From Podarcis raffonei (Eukaryota; Chordata; Lepidosauria; Squamata; Lacertidae): a DNA stretch of 64,000 bases. The position numbers and the translations under genes are program-made. Location: positions 71,920,831 through 71,984,830 of the forward strand of contig NC_070607.1 in NCBI RefSeq assembly GCF_027172205.1, read 5' to 3'. Under the pieces are notes generated by a model, which made no database searches, was not told the DNA's origin, and saw only the letters and a program-made list of their open reading frames with translations. This document shows, in pieces, positions 46,671 to 58,739 of the stretch (position 1 is the stretch's first letter; every line of letters starts with the position of its first letter).

Positions 46671-49600
46671 TATTCTGAACAAATTTCATTAACAGCTGAC
46701 AAGATTGCAGTCTGAAGTTTGCAGCAAGATATTCAGAGGGTTGGAAGAAAAGGCTTAATAATGGCAACAAGCTTCTGTGGGGGGGTGTATGACAGGTGGA
46801 CTAATGTTTTGATACTGTGCTTGGCTCAGGGTGTGTGTTCAGACAGAAGCTGTGTGTTCCCTGTTATGCTTCTGGAACCGCCCAATGGAAAGCAAACTGG
46901 TCACAAAGTGTGGCTGTGAAAGTCCTGGATGGCTACAAAGATGTTTAGGGTATTAGCAAAGTATGTGCAGGGAGGGCAAACCAATATCAGATGAAGCATA
47001 CCACCAGGTGCGCCTATCCTAACTTGATCAACAAATCCTAGTTAAAACAAAGCATGGATGAATTTGGATAAAATGCTAAACCATTAAGTGTTATCTTCAG
47101 TGTTCTTGGTCTCAAACACTTTAGAAACGGTTGCTGGTTTGGTCTCCTGTTCATATTTGTATTAACAGGCATTGATTTGGAAAAATAATAATCAGGCACA
47201 GCATCAAGGATCGTGTTCTTAGCACACCAATGAGTAAAATCCACATCAAGCTGACTCTGCACCTATCATAGATAGATGTCTTCAAAAGTCTGGGCTGGAG
47301 CTGGTCATTCCATTTCAGTAGACTGAAGCACAGATGAAACTGTGGCACCACATTTCTGAGGGCAACGGAAGAACGATTTTCCAGTAACAAGTTATTGTTT
47401 CCTGACTGTGAAACCTCAGTGCCCAACCAGTATGAAATAAAGTCAATGGAATTACACAGAATGCATAACAAAAAGCAAGAGTAATGATTATCCCCTCATG
47501 ATCTGTAAATTATAACACAAAACCAAGATACTCTAGTGAGCGACTTTGGGTAGATACAAAGGCTCACATATGCAAATGGAAGTTTTGCTTTTTGTTGCCT
47601 TGAAGGCTGCTTCTGAAACTCCCCAAGTTTTCATTTGGGCAGAGATGAGGAACCTGTGGCCATCCAGATAATGTTGGACTCAAAGTCCTACCATCTCCAG
47701 CCAGCACAGACAACGATCAGGGATGATTGCAGTTATACTCCAATATTAGAGAGGGCCACAAATCCCCCACCTCTGTTTTAGAAGTAGCTTGCCAAGAGGG
47801 GCAGCGCTATTTGTAAATCACCTGGATGCTTCCAAACCCAGCATCACACCTGTACTGAGAGCGCCTGCCACAGGCAGTATGCATCCAATGCAAAATGTTT
47901 ATGCAAAATCAATGTATTGTGGGAGTCAGGCATGAGAAATCACACTGCAAAAGACCAAACACTCATAGCACAACAACAGATTACTTCAAAGAAAACAGGA
48001 GAACTTCATTCACTACGTGATGAGAACCAATTTTTAAGATCACATAGGCTAGTAATACTAGTCATCCTTTTTAATCCAGTAAGCAAGTGTTAAGGGAGAA
48101 GTCAGCCCTCAATATTTAAGCCATTGTCTGAAATAAGAGCATGCCAGTACAAATGAAAAAGCAACATACCAGCTTCTTAATCATGTGACATTTATTAGAG
48201 AGCTTTCATGTATAAAATGATGTACTGTATTTGGTAGATGACTGAAAGTGTAAGTAAACAAAATCAGATGCTGATTAAGAAATGGAATTTTAAACCCAGC
48301 AGAGATGAAAATTCTGAGGAGAAAAAGTGACTCCTTCTGATTGATGAGGCGAATGAGAGATTAAATCCACAAACCAGATAAGCAGAGGCTGTTAGTTGGC
48401 AACGAAGCCTGCAAGAGCAGCACCTGCCATGGCTCTCAGCACATACAGTACTTCAGGCTTTCATTTCTTTTGGCAGAATTCTAACAACTAACCAACGAAG
48501 AAGAAAATAGAAGTTTAAGGAAAGTACATTGAAAGTGACCTTGCTAAGTCAAAAATGCAAAAATGAGGGCTTAACAGAAGACTAAGAAGAACTAGGAATT
48601 AATCCACAGTGTGTTAAGACTCAAGTCAGGTTGTTACCATAAGGCAGTCTTAGTGCAAAGCTCTTCTCTCTGCCCATTCATCTGAGATTATGATGAGAAC
48701 AGACAGGTCTGGTCCTAGAAGAGACTACTTCCTAAACATATCCATGGAGACTGTAATGCATATTTTAGAAAAGATCTACAGTTAAAAATCGTAAGTGACC
48801 TAAACTAATGTACAGCCACCAACATGGTTATATTTAATGTCTTTATTTAATAATCAGAAACATCAAAATTCATATTGTAGATCAATCCACTCCCACCCTG
48901 AAAGTGTTAATTTTGTGTACAGGACTTTAGCTGCTTTAATTATTCCGCGTGTTGTGATTCAACTTCAAAATCCTAGAAAGATCCTGAAGTAACTGAGTTC
49001 TGAAATATGTCTTAATTGTTTTGTGCATTTAGACCACTGAACTCTGAGGTAGGCTCTGAGAACTGAATTAATTTGTTAACTGAACCATTATTGTGTTCCT
49101 AAACCATGGTTACTGTTTGTGAAAGTTCAGTAATTAAGCCAGGTAAATCCAGCACTTGCTCCATAAGTAATTAATGACAAAGTTTTAGGAAATAATCTGA
49201 AGATTCTGGTTATAACACTGTTAAGCAACCAAAATTTAAGTAACCCTGAATGAACCAGTTAAAGACATTAATACTTAATACAATCAATTATCAAATCAGA
49301 TCTTTAATTTTCTTAAAACAAGCCGAGGACAACCATTAAACTCTATGCTCTTGTAATCATTTCTGTAGAGTTCGCCTCCAACCAAATGCCTCATGATGTT
49401 TATGGTTTTAAAAACATACGTCTAGCGAACGGAAGACAAGTCACAAACTGATTCGATCTCATTCAGAGAGGGCAAGATAATGGACACAAATTAATTAATA
49501 AGGTCACCCTTTTAGAATACAGAAGTTTGCCGTCACTGTACCAGGCAAAATCACAGAGAAGGTTGAAAGGTCGAACAGTCTTGTATTGTTTGCAAAACAT

Positions 49601-49810
49601 TGTGATGGCTTTTTAAAAAGTTCTGCAAAAGCAACATTTCTTTAAATAATCAGACAGGCTCAATTTCTCTTCTTAGAAGCCATTTGGCTTGTCCCATCTC
49701 CTTGGACCACGGGTATAAAAATGGGCTTATTTTACCTCCCCCCAGTTCATCAGAGGCTGCTTCTTAAAGTATTCTTCAACTTATGAATACAACTGATTTG
49801 GCCGACTTCA

Positions 49811-49852
49811 TCAATCATAATGGATGGCAGTGTAGAAGATTATCCAGACAAC
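49811..49852 (-). CDS. RAB5IF: RAB5IF last coding exon (13 residues)
   Basis: After a CTTTCAG acceptor it codes for VVWIIFYTAIHYD and TGA, matching the VIWIIFYTAIHYD end of the mammalian protein. This tiny coding part is easily missed, but without it the protein would lack its last membrane segment. Confidence 0.9.
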   Translation of the reverse strand, partial: VVWIIFYTAIHYD

Positions 49853-52800
49853 CTGAAAGGAAGTACAAACAAGATGACATCAGCAGCAAAGAACCTGATG
49901 TTTGGATTCAGTATTTCGCTTTCCTCTTTTTGAATAAGACTGAAACAACAGGTCATAAAAAGCTTTACAATTAGCTCTGTACTATAATCTGTGCATTACC
50001 CTTTTAAATTCTTGCATTCTTAAATAATTTATACTGTTTTTCCCTCACTCTGATTCCTTCCCATCTAACTAGATGGGAAGGAATCAGAATGAGGGAACAA
50101 ACAGTATAAATATATATTTATATATTTATAATATATTTATGCTTCTTAGGTGGTGATCTGTCACTTGTTTTACAATATGTGCTCAGGGCCAACAGTCAAC
50201 AAATAAGGAGTATAGATTACCAAAAACAATGCAAAAGATGTCATGAACCCTTCTTTCGTTAGTTCCCAAGTTCCACCATACTCTTCTTCATCTATCTGCT
50301 GGAAGCTACTAAAATAGAGGTACAGGACACCAGCATTTATCAGGCAGAATCTGGAAGGGAGAAAGAAGCATATTGGAAACATCACTTTCAACTTGCACAA
50401 TGTAAAGACATCAGATGTGTCAGCCACACTCCACCAGGATGTTTTCTCGTGCAAGATACATTGAAATTAATGGAAGATGCTGAAGAGCACAAACAACAGG
50501 GGCTCATCCTGATGATCTGAGAAAGCAGGCATACCCAACAAGCAAAATATCCTAACTCGCATAAAGGAAATAATTGGCAATTCTGAACTGAGCTCAGAAA
50601 CAAACCAGAAGTCAGTACAAAAATCAAGTCAGATGTTCCAAATAGTCAACAATCTTGCCAGGTGAAATTTCTAGGTCCTTTTCAAAGTCACCTCATATGA
50701 ACTTCATGACTGAGCAGAGATTTAAATCTTGGGTTCTTTAAGATCAGTATGCCAATAATTACACCACAATGGCATTCAAGTTAAGCTAAGCTGATGAAGC
50801 AACTGAATTTCCCCACACTGAATTTCTTTCTCCCTGGCATTTCCTACCCTAATGCCCTGAAGTTAAATGTGGTTATGAATTTGCAAGCAAGGCCACAGAA
50901 AGCACTAGTCTGAAATCACCAACCTCCCTCCCTGCACTCCAAAAAAGACCTCAGAGTTTACAAAAATGGATGACTAAGACATGTTCAAGAACTTTAAATG
51001 GTATTTTGTTTACTAACTTTATATTCCTTTGTCACAGCTAAGATGATACAGCACATTCTTACCAATCAACTTCACAGACAAAAACATTTTTAGGCGCTAT
51101 TCATGTACAGAACTGAAGCATTTCAAATATCAAGGCAACTATATTAAGGTCTACCTGCCTTTGGACATCTTTGGGAGAAGTAAAGGCTAAGGGCTAAACC
51201 GTACAGAAATTCAGTGTGGAGTCCCTAAGACAGTTCAATAGCATCTTGTACACCTTCTTCCAGCAGCTCAGCTGGCGCCAAATGTATTGCTCTGCTTTCC
51301 TCTGGACCACAGTGAAGCCAAGAGGGAGGTCTTGCCATTTGGGCAGCCCAGAACCTCCATACACCCTACCCAGGCTTGTGCCCTGGAATGGTCATTTTGG
51401 TGCTGCTAAGGCAGCAAAAACAATGCAGGATGCAGGTTACTGGTTTCTGCAGCCACAGCAGCCACCGTGATTCTCTGGTGGTTTGACTTACCCCAGAGAT
51501 ATATTCCATTGTCTCTTGAGACAGAGAGATGCCAAATATATGTAGGTCTCTGAGTTGCTAGTGTTACTGTACGTTGACTGCATAAAGCACTACATATAAA
51601 AAGCCCCCACTTGTTTTCCTCTAGACATTTCTGGGTATGTGTGTCCAACTCCCCCCCCCCCTATCCAGTGAAAGAAAGACATTATTCTCTATTTTCCCAC
51701 AAAATACACTGCAAAAAAATCTCACAATCTGGGAGTTGCCAATTCACAACGATTTATAATGCAATGTATATAGGAAATGAATTTCAGATCTAGGGTTTAG
51801 AATTATCCATCTTGTCATTTCAGCTGTTTCCAATTTCTTTTGACAACTTTTCCAATATATAACAACAAAAACAAGAAGAAACAAAAACTTACATTGCTAT
51901 GCCCACAAATCCTTTCAATGGAACAATGCCCCAGATCACTCCCAAAATAACAGCAATGATCTGCCGGAACCAGTAAATCACATCTAGAAATTCATCCTGT
52001 GGAGAAGAGACAAAAATCAAAGTTCATATGGCTCTGTAATTCATGTATCTTACAAAATGCCCCTTTGGACAAAAAGAAGCTCTGAAGATACATTTTGGGC
52101 TAGATGAGATGGAGATAATAAATAACTGTACTTAATAAAGGATAAGTCTTAAGTTTCTTCTAATGTATTAAGGAAATATTCTAACATGAAGTAGTAGGAT
52201 CCTGAACTGAATCACTAAGACCAACACTGTAAATTTCAAACGCTACCAGCCAATGTGCATTTTGTACTTGGTTCTGTTCTATGATATTTTTATAAAAGGA
52301 AGATAAGCCACTCAACAGGCATCAGGAGACAACAGAAGAACCAAAGCCAAAGGACCCTACCAGGCACCCTACTTTTGGAGGAAAAACGGTAGTGTTTTGG
52401 GATGATAAAAATTTAACACCACTGGTGCTACTCACTGTCAAATTTAAAACACTTTCATATGTGTTGCCCAACCCTATTTATTTAAAAGACCATCCCACAG
52501 AATTCAGTGGGTTTTGCTCCCAGGCGTGCTATACTGTCAAAGCTCACTGACTACGAGGTAGTTTGTCAGAGGAATTCCTACAAGGCAACAGCAGAGCCAG
52601 AATCCAGATCAAGTATTTCCAGTTCCACAGCCTGCCTCCAGCAGGCGGGGAGGAGGGGGGTGGTCAACAAAATAACGTAAGAGCAATCTGAAATTTGACA
52701 GGAAAGGATTTCCAACGCCCAATTGTTTAACCACCACGGACTTTGAGCCCTGACAGTCAAGTGTTAGAACTAGGGAGAGAGGTGCCTTTGGCTCCCCCCG

Positions 52801-53320
52801 CTTTTACTATTCTGCACGCTGTGTTTATTATAAGCCGCCTGGTAGTGATATTTACAAGGAAAGCCACTTGAAAATATATATATTCTAGTAGTGGATAAAT
52901 TGTATTTCTGAAATGACAGGTGGTGGTGATGGGAGGAGTAACCAGCCGTGGGTTTGGGGGCGTAAGGACTCAGGACGGGAGTCAGGATCCTTCCCCCTTC
53001 GCACTGGACTCCGGTGGGCGGACCTCGGGAGTCCCGTCGGGAAGGAAGCAGAGAAGGTCCCACTACGACCCCGGGAGGCCGCAGGTGCCCCTCGAGTCGC
53101 CGCCGCAGCCGAGGCTCCGGCCAACACAGCCCCTCCAGGCCAGGGGGCTCCCCGTCGCCGAGGCAGCGCGGCCCGGCCTAGGCCTCACCTTGTCCTCCCA
53201 GGCGGAGTCGCTCCGCAGCGCTTTGCCCCACAGCGAGCCCTTCAAGGCGCCGCCGCCGTTGGCCACCAGGTGCTGCTGCGGGTGCGACGTCGGCTCCTCC
53301 TTCCGCCGGCCGCCGCTCAT
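49811..53320 (-). CDS. RAB5IF: RAB5IF (C20orf24/OPTI), ER membrane protein, complete
   Basis: Four exons (53189-53320, 51893-51996, 50221-50350, 49811-49852) join in phase to 135 codons plus stop, close to the roughly 130-residue mammalian protein. It starts MSGGRRKEEPTSHPQQHLVA, then LRSDSAWEDKDEFLDVIYWF, two or three hydrophobic segments (IIAVILGVIWGIVPL, IFCLINAGVLYLYF, TSFALFLVVWIIFYTAIHY) around IDEEEYGGTWELTKEGFM, and ends AIHYD. In mammals RAB5IF/OPTI pairs with TMCO1 in the GEL complex of the multipass translocon in the ER membrane; it was first named for Rab5 interaction. The start lies in a GC-rich island. Intron 3 contains a long hairpin. Confidence 0.95.
50030..50108. repeat. Long near-perfect inverted repeat in RAB5IF intron 3
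   Basis: The left arm (from 50030, tatactgtttttccctcac) and right arm (to 50108, gagggaacaaacagtata) pair over nearly 40 bases around a centre at ccatctaactagatgg. Only a few mismatches are seen. A run of AT repeats follows to the right. Confidence 0.85.
50221..50350 (-). CDS. RAB5IF: RAB5IF coding exon 3
   Basis: It codes for FCLINAGVLYLYFSSFQQID, EEEYGGTWELTKEGFMTSFA and LFL, after a CCCTTCCAG acceptor. The donor GTAATC is weaker than usual. Read-through would give an alternative tail IYTPYLLTVGPEHIL before a stop. Confidence 0.94.
51893..51996 (-). CDS. RAB5IF: RAB5IF coding exon 2
   Basis: It codes for DEFLDVIYWFRQIIAVILGV, IWGIVPLKGFVGIA plus two bases, after a TCTCCACAG acceptor and before GTAAGTTT. 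It contains the first hydrophobic segment. Confidence 0.94.
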
Positions 53321-53620
53321 CGTCCTCTGCCGCCGCCGCCGCCTGCCTCCCTCCCTCCCTCCCCGCCGGGCCGCCCTCCCCCCGCAACACTCGGCGCTCT
53401 CTCGCAGCACCGAAGGCACCCCGCGCGTCCACGTGAGCGCCGGACCGGAGCCCAACCAATTGCGTTGTCCCGCTCGGGCCCACGCGGCTCCGGTCACGTG
53501 GCCGGAGCTTGCTACGGCGATTGAGATAGGCCATATCGCGGCTCCTTCTGGGCTCCGCCGGCGGAGGCAGCGCAGACTGGAGGAGGGAGGAGCACGTGGC
53601 TGCTGAGTCGCACGGTTGGA
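52960..53620. promoter_or_regulatory. RAB5IF: CpG-rich island over RAB5IF first exon
   Basis: It is dense in CpG and GC and holds the RAB5IF start. The long open frames on both strands here come from base composition. ccaat at 53456-53460 and cacgtg at about 53495-53500 and 53592-53597 could be promoter elements, but this is only suggestive. Confidence 0.7.
53189..53320 (-). CDS. RAB5IF: RAB5IF coding exon 1
   Basis: 44 codons: MSGGRRKEEPTSHPQQHLVA, NGGGALKGSLWGKALRSDSA, WEDK, ending on a codon boundary at GTGAGGCC. The mammalian protein has the same MSGGRRKEEP start. Confidence 0.94.
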
Positions 53621-53672
53621 AAGGGGACCCCTGAGGGTCATCTAGTCCGACCCGCTGCAGTGCAGGAATAAC
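53612..53672 (-). mobile_element. tRNA-Ile-like SINE tail, reversed
   Basis: The reverse complement of the SINE body: ggaaaggggacccctgaggg and tcatctagtccgacccgctg, then gcagtgcaggaat. It lies just upstream of the RAB5IF CpG island. Confidence 0.6.
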
Positions 53673-55124
53673 TGAGTGGAGTAACACTGGCAAAAGGGGC
53701 GGAGCAAGGCTACCTATATATAAAAGACTGTGTCTGTGTCTGTGTGTGTGTTAGTTACAATGTGCTTTTATTAATTCTTTCCCAACCACCAGGGCTAACC
53801 CAGGACATTTTGGCACCAGAGGTGAACCACAAAATGGTGCTCTCCTCCCTGCCAGGGAAGAAAGGAAGAGTGAAGATCTACATCAGGATCTGCCACCCCT
53901 GTGCATCCTTTTGCCTGAGGCGTTGCCTCACCTTGCCTTATAGGTCGCCCTGACAACCAGAACCCGTTTGAATGGCCTTGAACATATTCTTCCAAGCTTC
54001 AGACATCTTTTTAAAAATTAAATAAATAAAAACTGTGCATTCATGATGACTTGCACTGCTGATGCCATAGGGCATCCATAGGTGCAAAGAGCCCACACAG
54101 CTTTGTTTCCCCATCAGTGCATCTCCCCTAACTTCGTACTAAAATCCTGCAGCTTTTTTATACCACAAATGTATTATGTTTCGTAATACACACTGGGCTC
54201 AGGTAGGATGAGAGAAGGCAACTGGAACTGGGTCTGAAGTATGAAATGTTTGCAAAATAGTAACTTAATACGTAGAACAATCCTATGCTTGTCTGCTCAA
54301 GAAATCCCATTTTACAAAAAACAAAAAACCCCTACCAAAAATAAAATATAAATACAAAAAACTAAAATAAGTTAAAAGCCAAAACATCATAAAAGCACTA
54401 TAACACTGTCACAGGATTAAACATCTACGTCTTCCCCAGCATCAAAATATACATGGGATTGTGCCAAGTCTCCAGTACAGTATTCTGTTTCAATTTTTTT
54501 ATATAAAAAAGGAGTTACAAAGGCTGAGCAGTTCTCTTCATACACATTTGATTCTTTAACAATTTTAAAGAAGACACCCCAAATTATCAAGGCTGAAAGT
54601 GACACAAACAGGTGTTTTGAAACAATGTTATCATATAGGTACACTTGTTGCAGAAAGGCTACAGGATCTTTTTGAGTGTACACTCAACCCACGTGATATG
54701 TGAAATGGTCATGTAATATTGCTCATGTAACAAGTGAAATGGCCCTCTGGGAAAGGGAAGCCCTACTCCAGCCCTAGTTATACATAAGTAGACAAGGTAA
54801 ATGCATATGCCTTGTGCATCGAAAGGTGAAACCAGCCAATTCAGCGGGGCCTCCGTGCATATATGTGTTTGCATCTATACTACCATGTGCAGTAAGTTGG
54901 CTGCCTTCTCACTTGGGTGGATTTCCCTTTCTGGCTCAAGATGCCAGATTGCTTTCGAATAGGATCCTAATACTATGTTCATTGGCCGCAAGGTGGCAGA
55001 AAGTTATTGTCTTCCACAGCTTTCACAACAGCCTATTATGATTCTGCCTTAACCTGTGATCTTCTTTCCCATAGGATCACAAATATAGCCATGAAAGATA
55101 AAAGGCACTTGGGAATTTACACTA

Positions 55125-55355
55125 CAGTGGTACCTCGGGTTAAGTACTTAATTCGTTCTGGAGGTCTGTTTTTAAGCTGAAACTGTTCTTAACCTGAAGC
55201 ACCACTTTAGCTAATGGGGCCTCCTGCTGCCGGAGCACAATTTCTGTTCTCATTCTGAAGCAAAGTTCTTAACCCGAGGTAATATTTCTGGGTTAGCGGA
55301 GTCTGTAACCTGAAGCGTATGTAACCTGAAGCGTATGTAACCCGAGGTACCACTG
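55125..55355 (+). mobile_element. Pogo-like MITE, copy 3
   Basis: It begins cagtggtacctcgggttaag and ends cccgaggtaccactg, flanked by TA on both sides, 231 bases long like copy 1. Internal direct repeats are gtaacctgaagcgtat. Confidence 0.85.
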
Positions 55356-55800
55356 TATTTGCTTAACTCATTGCTCTTACAGTGGGAATGTGGCTCCTAA
55401 AACTGCACTGCAGTATAACAAAAACTATTAAACACATAACCATAGCTGCAAAGCATCAAAGCCAAACCTTCCAGTGGGCTTACTTAAATTCAAAAAACAA
55501 CCCCTTCTGGGCCACAAATTGGTGAAGAGTCAGAACCAAAGAGGAGAGAGTACCTGTCTATCTTACTGGCAACTTGGCAGGAGCCTCCAGAACATACCTC
55601 TGGAAGTATGTAGCTCTTTATTGTGCTTTCAGGTCATGGTATTTATTGACTTTGTGCCCAGTATTGCGAGTTTCCTACATATCATTACCAGTGCAAACTG
55701 AAGCGTGTTTCATGAATATGTTTAGGATAATGGCCAAGAACATAGTTCTGATTGCAAAATGCTTTGCTGGCTTAATTCAGAAATTGAATTATTATTATTA

Positions 55801-56271
55801 CAAAGGTCCATATAGTTAAAGCTATGGTTTTCCCAGTAGTGATGTATGGAAGTGAGAGCTGGACCATAAAGAAGGCTGATCGCCGAAGAACTGATGCTTT
55901 TGAATTATGGTGCTGGAGGAGACTCTTGAGAGTCCCATGGACTGCAAGAAGATCAAACATATCCATTCTTAAGGAAATCAGCCCTGAGTGCTCACTGGAA
56001 GGACAGATCCTGAAGCTGAGACTCCAATACTTTGGCCACCTCATGAGAAGAGAAGACTCCCTGGAAAAGACCCTGATGTTGGGAAAGATGGAGGGCACAA
56101 GGAGAAGGGGATGACAGAGGATGAGGTGGTTGGACAGTGTTCTCGAAGCTACCAGCATGAGTTTGACCAAACTACGGGAGGCAGTGGAAGACAAGAGTGC
56201 CTGGCATGCTCTGGTCCATGGGGTCACGAAGAGTCGGACACGACTAAACAACTAAACAACAACAACAACAA
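55801..56271 (+). mobile_element. BovB (RTE) LINE 3' end, copy 3
   Basis: It codes for VVMYGSESWTIKKADRRRTD, FELWCWRRLLRVPWTARRSN, ILKEISPECSLEGQ and QYFGHLMRREDSLEKTLMLG, and ends in (aac)n. It is 5' truncated at about 55801. Diverged reading frames show it is not active. Confidence 0.9.
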
Positions 56272-58248
56272 TCCCACCTTTCTTCCAAGGAGCTCAAGGA
56301 GCTCTTCCCGCCTCTCCATTTTACCCTCACAACAACCTGTGAGGTAGGGGTTAGGTTGAGACATGGAAATTGGCCCAAGGCCATCCAGTGAACTTCATGG
56401 ATGAGCAGGGATTTCAACTCTGGTCCCCAAGGTCTTAGCTTGACAATCTAACCACTGTGCCACACTGGTTCAGAGAGCAGGACTAGTGTAGTGGGACTGC
56501 GACCCAAGTACATAAATATTAGACTGCAATCCTAATCCCATTCATCCAGGAGTAAATAATAACTGGGTTTTTACTTTTTGCATTGTATTCTTGTAAACCA
56601 CTTAGAGACTATTGTATTTAAGCAGTACATATACCAGCTCTTTAAATAAATAAATAGATCAATTATTTCCCCCAGTCAAGTAACTTACTAATAAATTGTC
56701 TAGCCTGTGTGCTTGTCCAAAAGTAAAACTCACTCATATGCAGTGGGGCTTTCTCCAGGCTAATATGCAACCTAAGTGCTGCAGCCCTAGTTAAGTGGGT
56801 GAGTGGTAAAGCTAAAATCCCTAAAATTTGATTAGTCATAAACTCCCTAAGGCTGCAATCCTATACACGTTTAGCTGGGAGTAAGTCCCACTGAACTAAG
56901 TGAGGCTTACGTCTCCATATAAGTGCATACAATTGCACTGTAAGTGGTGCAAGCCTGTCCGACTCAGCTCCCTCTCTGTAATAGGAAGCTAATAATGCCA
57001 ACCTACTGTGCAGAGTTGGTGCGAAGATTGAGTAGATAATGTATGTGAAGTGGTGATGGGGATATTCCAAAGCAAGTGTGAGCAGACTTCAGGCTTGGGG
57101 GATCTGTTTTGCTTTTTACTGGAACCCTGAGATTCACAAAACAAACTGGGTGCAAAATATTGGCAGTGGGTGGAGACAGATTGGAAAAGCTGGTTTGGGG
57201 GCAAAGTCAGTTATCTACCACAAGAGGCATACACTGACCAGTAAATGGACATACAAGTCTACATCCGAGTTACTGTAAATCAGATATTCTAAAACACGAA
57301 ATCTTCTTATTGCTGCTATTGTAAACAATTGCTATTCAGAACCCTTCATCAATCTACAACAAATCATCTAGCAATCTGCCAGGAGATCCCAATCAATATT
57401 TGCCCAGCTCTGCTGTAGACAGTTCTATAAATGTTAAAACTATAATTATGATCTCACACCGTTACAATGAATTTTGAAGTCCTGCAAATATATATTCCTG
57501 AGGAAATGGTTAGGAAGCAATTACCATTTATTTGTTGTAAAAAATAAATAATTGTAAGTCTTGCCTTTCAGCTTTGAACATATTTCAAGGCAATTTGACA
57601 AAGCGTGACATACATGTGTAGAAATGATAATATTTCAGTGCAAAGGCGTTCTGTCTGGGTTTTATGGAAATGTAATGATTTGAAGTTGTTGTTTCCAAAA
57701 CACTTTGCATAGTATTTCATCAAACTTGCTCACTACAGCATGACAGGCCTATTACTTGCAGTGCATTCCTCTGCGTGTCCATGCAGAAGTAAAGCCCACT
57801 GAGTTCAGTGGGATTTGCTCCCAGATAAAGTGTTACAGAATTGCTGCCTGGACAAAGTGCCCTTTGCATTGGAAGCCAGCAAAGGTGGTGAGGAACCTGA
57901 ATATCCAATCCTATGAGGAAAAGCTGAAGGAGTTGCAGACGATTTTTAACCTGGAAAAGAGATTAGTAAGCAGTATGCGATAAGCCATCTTCAGCTATTT
58001 GAAGGGCTGCCTTATGGCTGATGAAGCACATTTGTTTTTGGTTGCTCTGGATAGGGTCTAAAATAACAGGTTCCACCTCCAGGACTGAAGGCGGCATGCC
58101 TCTTGAATTCCAGTTGCTGAAAATAACAAGCAAGAAGAGCGATGTTGCACTCATCTTGTCAGCCCCTGTGAGAACAGGATGCTGCACTAGATGGACCTTG
58201 AACTTGATCCAGATGGGACTTCTTAATCTAATTCTTAATGGAGGGTAA

Positions 58249-58573
58249 AGGTAAAGGGACCCCTGACCATTAGGTCCAGTTGTGACCGACTCTAGGGTTG
58301 CGGCGCTCATCTCGCTTTATTGGCCAAGGGAGCCAGCATGACTAAGCCGCTTCTGGCGGACCAGAGCAGCGCACGGAAACACAGTTTACCTTCCTGCCGG
58401 AGCAGTACCTATTTATCTACTTGCACTTTGATGTGCTTTCAAACTGCTAGGTTGGCAGGAGCAGGGACCGAGGAACGGGAGCTCACCCCGTCGTGGGGAT
58501 TTGAACCGCCAACCTTCTGATCGGCAAGCCCTAGGCTCTGTGGTTTAACCCACAGCACCACCAGGTTCCCTAC
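58249..58573 (-). mobile_element. Sauria-type SINE, reversed
   Basis: A full-length copy of the family at 3850-4202 in reverse. The 10-bp duplication tggagggtaa flanks it (58239-58248 and 58574-58583). The B box appears reversed as gatttgaaccg. Confidence 0.88.
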
Positions 58574-58739
58574 TGGAGGGTAAGGCAGCCTCTAATTTCA
58601 AAATTTAAAAGTACCCAATGGATGGAAATACCGCAACAAGAAGCGTGCTGCAAAACATCAGCGTCATACAATTCTCCTCTTCGGAGCTCCTGCATGGTTG
58701 ATTAGCAAGTGAATCCCCCCAACCAAAAAAAGAAAAGAA

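Larger units (their letters stand above)
44051..49810. other. Region between the converging CYLD-like and RAB5IF genes
   Basis: It contains the pogo-like MITE split by a retroposon (45290-46670). The part from about 46700 to 49800 has no recognised repeats or coding frames and may include the RAB5IF 3' untranslated region. Possible minus-strand polyadenylation hexamers are at 49303-49308 (ATTAAA) and 48842-48847 (AATAAA). Confidence 0.5.

Noticed and set aside
52913-53693. Long overlapping open frames on both strands (up to 228 codons)
   Set aside because: They lie in the RAB5IF CpG island, and their Pro/Arg/Ala-rich composition follows base bias. Only the RAB5IF frame matches a known protein.
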